Assembly (NCBI GenBank): GCA_025965815.1
Contig: JAOPWF010000589.1
Span: 1 to 7,202, forward strand
Direction of reading: 5' to 3'
Source: Mycobacterium sp.
GTDB taxonomy: Bacteria > Actinomycetota > Actinomycetes > Mycobacteriales > Mycobacteriaceae
DNA length: 7,202 nt
Position 1 is the first letter of the stretch. The number at the start of each line of letters is the position of its first letter. Made by a program: the position numbers and the translations under genes. Positions 1 to 7,202 of this stretch are shown piece after piece. Under the pieces are notes generated by a model. It saw only the letters and a list, made by a program, of their open reading frames with translations. It made no database searches and had not been told where the DNA came from.

Positions 1-1872
1 GCGGGCAACGGCCCCGTCTTCAACGAGGGGGAGCGTGTCGAGGCCAACACCTCGACGCTGTGGACCTACCTGGTCTACCTCGGCGGCTGGATCGGCGGTC
101 CGGCCCGGCTGGAGTACGTGGCGCTGACGCTGGCCCTGATTCTCAGCGTGCTCGGCGTGGTGCTGGCCATGCTCGGCGCCGCCCGGCTGTTCGCACCGAG
201 CCTGCAGGGCAGGCGTGCGCTGCTGCTGCCGGCCGGGGCGCTGGTGTACATCGCCGTGCCGCCGGCCCGTGACTTCGCCTCCTCCGGGCTGGAGAACGGC
301 CTGGTGCTGGCGTACCTGGGGCTGCTGTGGTGGATGATGGTCACCTGGTCGCAGGCGCTGCGCGCGAGGCCCGCCCAACCGGCCAGAACGATGCCGCCTG
401 CGCTCGCCCGCCGCGGTAGCCCGCCAGCGAGCCGCACCCCCGTTGATGTGCCGCAGCGCAACGCGGTCAGTCGGTGGTTCACCGCGTTCCTGGCGTTTAT
501 TGCCGGGATGTCGGTCCTGGTGCGTCCCGAGCTGGCGCTGATGGGTGGACTTGCCCTGGTGATGATGCTGGTCACGGCGCGCGGCTGGCGCCGGCGGCTG
601 TTGATCCTGGTGGCGGGCGGCCTGGTGCCGGTGGCCTATCAGATCTTCCGGATGGGCTACTACGGCCTGCTGGTCCCGGGCACCGCGCTGGCCAAGGACG
701 CCTCCGGGTCCAAGTGGCAGCAGGGCCTGACCTATCTGGCGAACTTCAACCAGCCCTACCTGTTGTGGGTGCCCGCGGTCCTGCTGTTGGCGCTGGCGGC
801 GGTGCTGCGGGTCTCCCGCAGCCGTCCCTGGTGGATCCGCCGCGACGTGCCGCCCGGCTACAGCCGCGTGGCGCGCATCGTGCAGAGCCCGGCGGCCGTG
901 GTGGCCTTCATGGTGGTCAGCGGGCTGCTGCAGGCCGCGTACTGGATCCGGCAGGGCGGCGATTTCATGCACGGCCGAGTTTTGCTGACGCCGCTGTTTT
1001 GCCTGCTCGTCCCCGTCGCGGTGATTCCCGTGCTGCTACCGGATGGGACGAAGTTCGCGCGCGAGACCGGCTATGTGCTGGCCGGCGCGGTCAGTGTGCT
1101 CTGGCTTGCCGTCGCCGGGTGGGCACTGTGGGCCGCGAACTCGCCCGGCATGGGTCCCGACGCCACCCGCGTGACGTACTCCGGCATCGTGGACGAGCGG
1201 CGGTTCTACGCCCAGGCCACCGGCAACGCGCACCCGCTGACAGCCGCGGACTACCTCGACTACCCGCGGATGCGGGCGGTGCTGGTCGCGCTCAACAACA
1301 CCCCGGACGGCGCGCTGCTGCTGCCCGCGGGCAACTACGACCAGTGGGATGTGGTTCCGGCGGTACCGCCCCCGCCGCCGCCTCCGGGCGCTCCGCCCAG
1401 GCGAAACGAAACACGCCCGCACACAGTGTTCTTCACCAACCTCGGCATGCTCGGCATGAACGTCGGGCTGGACGTGCGGGTCATCGACCAGATCGGGTTG
1501 GCCAACCCGCTGGCGGCGCACACCGCGCGGCTGGAGGACGGCCGGATCGGACACGACAAGAACCTCTTCCCGGACTGGGCGGTCGCCGAGGGACCGTTCC
1601 TCAAGGAGCCGCCGTTCATCCCGACGTACCTCGACAAGGGCTGGATCGCCGAGGCCGAGGCGGCGCTGAAATGCCCTGGCACCGATGCGGTTCTGACGTC
1701 CATCCGCAGCCCCCTGGGCCTGCGACGATTCGCGTCAAACGTCCTGCATGCGTATGAATTCACCAGCTACCGGATCGACCGGGTGCCCGAATACGAACTG
1801 ATCCGGTGCGGCCTGGATAAGCCCGATTTGGGGGTCACCCCTTACACTGGCTTACCGGCGACGGGACCCTAG
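1..1872 (+). CDS. aftB: Arabinofuranosyltransferase AftB, 5'-truncated by window edge
   Basis: The reading frame is open from base 1 to a TAG at 1870-1872 (623 residues visible). By recalled alignment to M. tuberculosis AftB (Rv3805c, about 627 aa) roughly 42 N-terminal codons lie outside the window, including the first membrane helix and the paired aspartates of the GT-C catalytic loop. The visible part starts in the conserved stretch GNGPVFNEGERVEANTST, then shows many hydrophobic helices up to about base 1140, then a soluble C-terminal half with conserved blocks such as YSGIVDERRFYAQATG and HTVFFTNLGM. AftB adds terminal beta-(1->2)-arabinofuranose residues to arabinan from decaprenyl-phosphoryl-arabinose on the outer face of the membrane; these ends then receive mycolates. 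Two oddities: a Pro/Arg-rich insertion of about 30 residues at 373-468, and seven consecutive prolines at 1366-1386. An internal ATG/GTG near 118 is not the true start because homology runs upstream of it. Confidence 0.95.
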   Translation, partial: AGNGPVFNEGERVEANTSTLWTYLVYLGGWIGGPARLEYVALTLALILSVLGVVLAMLGAARLFAPSLQGRRALLLPAGALVYIAVPPARDFASSGLENGLVLAYLGLLWWMMVTWSQALRARPAQPARTMPPALARRGSPPASRTPVDVPQRNAVSRWFTAFLAFIAGMSVLVRPELALMGGLALVMMLVTARGWRRRLLILVAGGLVPVAYQIFRMGYYGLLVPGTALAKDASGSKWQQGLTYLANFNQPYLLWVPAVLLLALAAVLRVSRSRPWWIRRDVPPGYSRVARIVQSPAAVVAFMVVSGLLQAAYWIRQGGDFMHGRVLLTPLFCLLVPVAVIPVLLPDGTKFARETGYVLAGAVSVLWLAVAGWALWAANSPGMGPDATRVTYSGIVDERRFYAQATGNAHPLTAADYLDYPRMRAVLVALNNTPDGALLLPAGNYDQWDVVPAVPPPPPPPGAPPRRNETRPHTVFFTNLGMLGMNVGLDVRVIDQIGLANPLAAHTARLEDGRIGHDKNLFPDWAVAEGPFLKEPPFIPTYLDKGWIAEAEAALKCPGTDAVLTSIRSPLGLRRFASNVLHAYEFTSYRIDRVPEYELIRCGLDKPDLGVTPYTGLPATGP

Positions 1873-1954
1873 CCGTTAACCGCTTGTTAGCTGGTCGGGT
1901 GCTGTGCCGGTAACGCTGCAGTGAGGTTGTGGCGATACCCAGTCAGGTGTGTAG

Positions 1955-3061
<1,107 letters not shown>

Positions 3062-3073
3062 GTAGTGGTGTGA

Positions 3074-4183
<1,110 letters not shown>

Positions 4184-4205
4184 CAGCTCAGATCGACACG
4201 ACCGC

Positions 4206-4245
4206 ACGGCGGCGACCTTCAGGGGTCGCCGCCGTCGGCCGTTTT
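4206..4245 (+). terminator. Rho-independent terminator after fbpA-like gene
   Basis: A perfect 12-bp GC-rich stem (ACGGCGGCGACC at 4206-4217 with GGTCGCCGCCGT at 4224-4235) encloses a six-base loop. It is followed within seven bases by four T residues (4242-4245). It begins 23 bases after the TAA at 4181-4183, the usual place for an intrinsic terminator. The T-tract is short, as is common in mycobacteria. It separates the antigen 85 pair from fbpD. Confidence 0.85.
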
Positions 4246-4266
4246 GGGAGCGCCGTCGAACGGTGA

Positions 4267-4280
4267 TGTGGTTCACTACC
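4267..4280 (+). promoter_or_regulatory. Shared 14-base motif upstream of fbpD
   Basis: TGTGGTTCACTACC is the second copy of the motif found before the fbpA-like gene (13/14 identical). It lies just downstream of the terminator at 4206-4245, where a new transcript for fbpD would have to begin, and 65 bases before the chosen ATG. That position supports a promoter or operator role, but no experimental consensus was recognised. Confidence 0.45.
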
Positions 4281-4336
4281 TAGCGGGTCGGCGGGCAGCG
4301 GGAGAGGTCAAGCGCCCCAGGTGGGCGCCATTCAGT

Positions 4337-4344
4337 GAGGTGGG
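4337..4344 (+). promoter_or_regulatory. Ribosome binding site of fbpD
   Basis: GAGGTGGG lies directly upstream of ATG 4346; its GAGG core has a five-base spacing to the start. This decides the start against an in-frame upstream GTG at 4244, which would fall next to the terminator stem and add a charged, non-signal-like N-terminus. Confidence 0.7.
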
Positions 4345-4345
4345 T

Positions 4346-5254
4346 ATGAGAAGTCTGTCGATGCTTGTGCGGGTGCTGTGCGCCGTGTTGATGGCGGCCG
4401 CGATGTGGGGGTCCACCACGACGACCGGCGCTATCGGCGCCGCCAAGGCCGCTCCCGCGGTCGAGTTCCTGATGGTCCCGTCCGGCGCGATGGGACGTGA
4501 CATTCCGGTGGCGTTCATGGCCGGCGGTCCGCACGCCGTCTACCTGCTGGACGCCTTCGACGCGGCGCCCGACGTCAGCAACTGGGTGACCGCGGGCAAC
4601 GCGATGAATACGCTTGCCGGCAAGGGCATCTCGGTGGCGGCGCCCGCGAGCGGCGCCTACAGCTTGTACACCAACTGGGAGCAGGACGGCAGCAGGCAGT
4701 GGGAGACCTTCCTGTCCAGCGAGCTGCCCGACTGGCTGGCCGCCAACAAGGGCCTGGCTCCCGGCGGGCACGGCATCGTCGGCGCCGCACAGGGCGGAAC
4801 CGGCGCGCTGATGATGGCGACGTTCCACCCGGACCGGTTCCGCTACGCCGGCTCGATGTCGGGTTACCTGACCCCGTCGCGAACCGATGTCAACGGTGCG
4901 ATCACCGACGGCCTGGCCACCTACGGCGGGGTTGACGTCCGCAACATGTGGGGTCTGCCCCAGCTGGGCCGGTGGAAGTGGCACGACCCCGACGTGCACG
5001 CGCAGCTGCTGGTGGACAACAACACGCGGCTGTGGATCTACAGCCCGATGAGCGGTACGGCCAGTGACCCCGCGGCGATGATCGGCTATCCCGAGATCGC
5101 GCAGGGCACCAACCGCACCTTCTACGCCCACTACCGGGACGTCAACGGCCGCAACGGGCACTTCGACTTCCCGACCGGTGGCGACAACGGCTGGTCGAGC
5201 TGGGCGCCGCAGCTGGGGGCGATGTCCGGCGATCTGGTCGCGGTCATCAAGTAG
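4346..5254 (+). CDS. fbpD: Antigen 85-related non-catalytic protein MPT51/FbpD
   Basis: This is a 302-aa secreted alpha/beta-hydrolase-fold protein very close to M. tuberculosis MPT51 (Rv3803c, 299 aa as recalled), for example PHAVYLLDAF, NWVTAGNAMNTLAGKGISV, LGRWKWHDP and APQLGAMSGD. The signal peptide (MRSLSMLVRVL plus hydrophobic core) ends near AKAAP, with cleavage around residues 35-36. The triad is lost: the nucleophile position of GLSMA reads GAAQG (Ala148), the histidine of THSW reads DNGW (Asn281), and the glutamate is not clearly kept. The conserved cysteine of antigen 85 is Ser (WIYSP). It is therefore not expected to be a mycolyltransferase. Published work on MPT51 proposes binding to fibronectin or carbohydrate; the physiological role is unsettled. 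It has its own ribosome binding site after a terminator and probably heads an operon with the two genes downstream. Confidence 0.95.
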   Translation: MRSLSMLVRVLCAVLMAAAMWGSTTTTGAIGAAKAAPAVEFLMVPSGAMGRDIPVAFMAGGPHAVYLLDAFDAAPDVSNWVTAGNAMNTLAGKGISVAAPASGAYSLYTNWEQDGSRQWETFLSSELPDWLAANKGLAPGGHGIVGAAQGGTGALMMATFHPDRFRYAGSMSGYLTPSRTDVNGAITDGLATYGGVDVRNMWGLPQLGRWKWHDPDVHAQLLVDNNTRLWIYSPMSGTASDPAAMIGYPEIAQGTNRTFYAHYRDVNGRNGHFDFPTGGDNGWSSWAPQLGAMSGDLVAVIK

Positions 5255-5307
5255 ACGACGGCGCTGATCCTCGGCCGTCCGGGACCGATCCGGCCAGCCG
5301 GTACCGT

Positions 5308-5312
5308 GGAGG
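5308..5312 (+). promoter_or_regulatory. Unusually close Shine-Dalgarno before the lipoprotein gene
   Basis: GGAGG lies only one base before the GTG at 5314. This is closer than the usual 5-9 bases, yet GTG 5314 is the only start that leaves a proper n-region before the lipobox. Translation may be inefficient or coupled to fbpD, whose stop is 59 bases upstream. Confidence 0.45.
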
Positions 5313-5313
5313 C

Positions 5314-5838
5314 GTGCAGCAGACGGTACGGCGGTCGCCTCAACGGGCGACCCGTCCGGCAAAGTGGCCGGCCACCCTGGTCGCGTCGTCGCTCTTGATC
5401 GTCGCCGCCGCAGCTCTCCTCACCGGATGCATGGGGGGCGACGACATCATGGCCAAGATGGCTTTGCCGGCGTCGGAAACCGCCGAGCCGGGACCGGATG
5501 GACAGTCCGGTGTGCCCGCTCCGCCGCTACCCGCGCCCCCGGTACCCGGAGCGCAGCCGAACACGCTGGTCGTGAGCGGCCAGCAGCGCGCCTATCTGGA
5601 CGCACTGGTGGCCGGCGGCGTGCGACCGTCCAGTGAGCTGCTGGCGCTGAGCATCGGCTCCTATGTCTGCCAGGCGCGTGCGGCGAACCAGAGCGATGAG
5701 GCCGTCTGGGACTTCATCGTGCCACTGGTGCGCAGCGACGTGCGTAACTCTGATATGAAGTCCATGGCCCCGACGTCGTCCCAGGTCGACACCGCGACGG
5801 CGAGCTACATCCGTATTGCAACCCAACAACTCTGCTAG
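5314..5838 (+). CDS. DUF732-like lipoprotein
   Basis: This is a 174-aa putative lipoprotein of unknown function. The N-terminus has six positive residues, a hydrophobic core (about residues 20-36) and a lipobox LLTGC with the lipidated Cys at residue 39. A Pro-rich linker follows (about residues 50-78, including PAPPLPAPPVPG). The C-terminal part, from about residue 85 (QRAYLDALVAGGVRPSSELL), resembles the small helical DUF732 domain common in mycobacterial exported proteins. It contains two cysteines, Cys119 in SYVCQAR and Cys174 as the last residue, which could form a disulfide as in other DUF732 proteins. The GTG start is forced by the signal peptide. It sits 59 bases after fbpD and 9 bases before culp6, so co-transcription is likely. 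As I recall the H37Rv map, this position holds no annotated gene there. DUF732 membership is a pattern judgement, not a profile hit. Confidence 0.8.
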   Translation: MQQTVRRSPQRATRPAKWPATLVASSLLIVAAAALLTGCMGGDDIMAKMALPASETAEPGPDGQSGVPAPPLPAPPVPGAQPNTLVVSGQQRAYLDALVAGGVRPSSELLALSIGSYVCQARAANQSDEAVWDFIVPLVRSDVRNSDMKSMAPTSSQVDTATASYIRIATQQLC

Positions 5839-5839
5839 C

Positions 5840-5844
5840 AGGAG
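5840..5844 (+). promoter_or_regulatory. Ribosome binding site of culp6
   Basis: AGGAG lies two bases after the preceding gene's stop (TAG 5836-5838) and three bases before ATG 5848. It fixes the start, which also matches the recalled Rv3802c N-terminus ([13 protein letters not shown] against [13 protein letters not shown] here). Confidence 0.65.
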
Positions 5845-5847
5845 ACG

Positions 5848-6858
5848 ATGGCAAACAACAGTCGGCGTAAGCGCCACCGCATTCTCGGCCTCATCGCCGC
5901 CGGGGCGATGGTCGTCGTCGTGGTGCTGGTCGTGGCTGTCGTGGTGATCATCATGCGCCGCCCGGAGACGCCGACGACGGCATTGCCGCCGAGCGCGGTG
6001 CCGCCGGCCCCCACCACACCGGGGGAGCGCAAGCCGCGCCCCGAGTTCCAGGACGCCAGTTGCCCGGACACGATGCTGATGTCCGTTCCGGGCACCTGGG
6101 AGTCGTCCAATCAGGAAGATCCGCTCAACCCGGGACAGTTCCCGCTGGCGCTGCTGTTGAACGTCACCCGTCCGATCGCCCAACAGTTCGGTGGCGAACG
6201 CGTGGAGACGTTCACTGTGCCGTACACCGCGCAGTTCCACAATCCGTTCTCGGCGGACACGCAGATGTCCTACAACGACAGCCGCTCCGAGGGCACCCGC
6301 GCCGCGGTCAAGGCAATGGCGGACATGAACAATCGCTGCCCGTTGACCAGTTATGTGCTGGTGGGCTTCTCACAGGGCGCGGTGATCGCCGGTGACATCG
6401 CCAGCGACGTCGGCAACGGTCGCGGCCCCGTCGACGAGGACCTGGTGCTTGGCGTGACGCTGATCGCCGACGGCCGCCGTCAGGACGGTGTAGGTAAGGA
6501 GATCGGCCCTGACCCGGTCGGCCAGGGCGCGGAGGTCACGCTGCAGGAAGTGCCGACGCTGTCGGCAATGGGCCTGACGATGACCGGCCCGCGGCCCGGT
6601 GGCTTCGGCGCGCTCAACGACCGCACCAACGAGATCTGCGCTCCCGGCGACCTGATCTGCGCCGCTCCGCAGGAGGCGTTCAGCATCACCAAGCTGCCGC
6701 AGACGCTGGAGGTGCTCAGCGGCGGCGCCGGCCAACCAGTGCACGCGCTGTACGGCACGCCGCAGTTCTGGAATCTGGACGGTCAGTCGGCCACCCAGTG
6801 GACGCTGGGCTGGGCTCAGGGGGTCGTGGACAATGCGCCCCATCCCAAGCATGGATGA
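5848..6858 (+). CDS. culp6: Cutinase-like lipase/thioesterase Culp6 (Rv3802 family)
   Basis: This 336-aa protein is the same length as recalled for M. tuberculosis Rv3802c and aligns along its whole length. A basic N-terminus (RRKRHR) is followed by one membrane helix (residues 12-36), a Pro/Thr-rich linker (about 38-60) and a secreted cutinase-like alpha/beta hydrolase domain. The nucleophile motif GFSQG places Ser175, with Asp268 (APGDLIC) and His299 (GQPVHALY) completing the triad at the residue numbers known for Rv3802. Cysteines in DASCPD, NRCPL, EICAP and LICAAP would form the family's disulfides. Rv3802 has been described as a cell-wall phospholipase A/thioesterase that is essential in mycobacteria and linked to mycolate synthesis and envelope integrity; its exact substrate in vivo is unsettled. 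It lies nine bases after the lipoprotein gene and 274 bases before fadD32. Confidence 0.96.
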   Translation: MANNSRRKRHRILGLIAAGAMVVVVVLVVAVVVIIMRRPETPTTALPPSAVPPAPTTPGERKPRPEFQDASCPDTMLMSVPGTWESSNQEDPLNPGQFPLALLLNVTRPIAQQFGGERVETFTVPYTAQFHNPFSADTQMSYNDSRSEGTRAAVKAMADMNNRCPLTSYVLVGFSQGAVIAGDIASDVGNGRGPVDEDLVLGVTLIADGRRQDGVGKEIGPDPVGQGAEVTLQEVPTLSAMGLTMTGPRPGGFGALNDRTNEICAPGDLICAAPQEAFSITKLPQTLEVLSGGAGQPVHALYGTPQFWNLDGQSATQWTLGWAQGVVDNAPHPKHG

Positions 6859-6907
6859 CACGGCGGGCTGGCCTGTCGATTTGGCGGCCGCAGCGGTCTC
6901 GCCTAAC

Positions 6908-6949
6908 ATTAAGAAAAAACTAAGAGTAGTCAGCGTGGTTCGCTACGAT
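6908..6949 (+). promoter_or_regulatory. Putative fadD32 promoter region: AT-rich tract plus motif and TACGAT
   Basis: Bases 6908-6930 are 18/23 A/T, including a run of six A, which is striking in this GC-rich DNA. Right after comes CGTGGTTCGCTACG (6934-6947), an 11/14 match to the motif upstream of the fbpA-like gene and fbpD. It overlaps TACGAT (6944-6949), which fits the mycobacterial -10 pattern TANNNT. The tract could act as an upstream A/T element of a promoter for fadD32. No good -35 hexamer is visible, and a second TACGAT occurs at 7027-7032, so the start point is uncertain. Confidence 0.4.
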
Positions 6950-7044
6950 CGCGCAGGTCAGAAGCAATCCGGATATTGAATGCCGATAACCGGACCGGGA
7001 TCCGACAGTGAACGGCTGGATCTCTGTACGATCTGTGAGGTTTA

Positions 7045-7067
7045 GGCTCGCGCCGATCGGCGGAGCC
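7045..7067 (+). other. Hairpin in the fadD32 leader
   Basis: GGCTC (7045-7049) pairs with GAGCC (7063-7067), and CGCC (7051-7054) pairs with GGCG (7059-7062) around a GATC loop, leaving one bulged G at 7050. It lies 65 bases before the fadD32 ATG and has no T-tract, so it is not a terminator. It may be a structured 5' leader element or an inverted-repeat protein site. Confidence 0.5.
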
Positions 7068-7132
7068 CCCGGGATCGGCAGGTGTGCAACGGCCGGTCCT
7101 GACGTGAGTGTGTGTTTCGACAGGAGAGTGAC

Positions 7133-7202
7133 ATGGGAGTTCCCAACCCGTTTATCGACAGAAAAACGGGGCGGATCAAGTTCCCCGACAACGGCAGTCT
7201 CG
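7133..7202 (+). CDS. fadD32: Long-chain fatty-acid-AMP ligase FadD32, N-terminus only
   Basis: Only 23 codons are visible before the window ends. They read MGVPNPFIDRKTGRIKFPDN and match the recalled M. tuberculosis FadD32 start (HNPFIVNGKIRFPANTNL) in the NPFI and G(K/R)I(R/K)FP blocks. The position after culp6 also fits the conserved order culp6-fadD32-pks13-accD4. FadD32 activates the meromycolic acid as acyl-adenylate and loads it onto Pks13 for the final condensation of mycolic acid synthesis, in the cytoplasm. An AGGAG at 7122-7126, six bases before ATG 7133, supports this start. The catalytic domains are outside the window. Confidence 0.9.
   Translation, partial: MGVPNPFIDRKTGRIKFPDNGSL

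Noticed and set aside
474..1757. A 427-codon + strand frame inside aftB
   Set aside because: It is a shifted reading of aftB with Gly/Arg/Ala-rich, low-complexity translation; the aftB frame has clear homology throughout.
1873..1950. Search for a terminator after aftB
   Set aside because: Only short, interrupted inverted matches are seen and no T-tract, so no terminator is called; read-through into the first antigen 85 gene is possible.
4244..4345. Upstream GTG start for fbpD at 4244
   Set aside because: It would begin next to the terminator stem and over the shared motif, adding 34 charged residues before a complete signal peptide; ATG 4346 has a good ribosome binding site.
5273..5295. Possible hairpin (GGCCG/CGGCC) between fbpD and the lipoprotein gene as a terminator
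   Set aside because: The short imperfect stem has a long loop and no T-tract; the short spacing favours co-transcription.
4280..5362. A 360-codon open frame on the minus strand across fbpD
   Set aside because: It is fully antisense to a clearly identified gene, is rich in Arg, Val and His as expected from reading GC-rich codons backwards, and has no recognisable domain.
6859..6907. Terminator or small gene just after culp6
   Set aside because: The GC-rich stretch around the GCGGCCGC palindrome is followed by an A-tract rather than a T-tract on the coding strand, and no credible short reading frame with a ribosome binding site is seen.

Overview
This window looks like chromosomal DNA of a mycobacterium, most likely a fast-growing Mycolicibacterium-type species. 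It is strongly GC-rich, every gene lies on the + strand, and the gene order matches the mycolic-acid/arabinogalactan locus that M. tuberculosis carries as aftB-fbpA-fbpD-Rv3802c-fadD32. Comparisons with M. tuberculosis proteins here come from remembered sequences, not from a search.

Layout: (1) bases 1-1872 hold aftB without its first ~40 codons, a GT-C arabinofuranosyltransferase. (2) After a 148-base gap come two tandem antigen 85 genes, a divergent copy (2021-3061) and a more canonical fbpA-like copy (3182-4183), both with an intact Ser-Glu-His triad. A strong intrinsic terminator (4206-4245) closes this part. (3) A probable second transcription unit holds fbpD/MPT51 (4346-5254), the catalytically dead antigen 85 relative; a small DUF732-like lipoprotein (5314-5838); and culp6 (5848-6858), a membrane-anchored cutinase-like lipase/thioesterase. 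(4) A 274-base intergenic region with an AT-rich tract and a hairpin leads into the first 23 codons of fadD32 (from 7133).

The genes share one job. AftB caps arabinan with the terminal arabinofuranose residues that carry mycolates. FadD32 activates the meromycolate chain as its acyl-adenylate for Pks13. Antigen 85 enzymes move mycolate from trehalose monomycolate onto arabinan or a second trehalose. Culp6 and FbpD act in the same envelope compartment.

No mobile element, CRISPR array, RNA gene or unknown multi-gene system is visible. The points most worth a second look are: a 14-base motif shared upstream of the second antigen 85 gene and fbpD, with a weaker copy before fadD32; an in-frame 30-bp tandem duplication and a rewritten acyl-tunnel segment in the divergent antigen 85 copy; a ~30-residue insertion in AftB; and the extra lipoprotein gene between fbpD and culp6.
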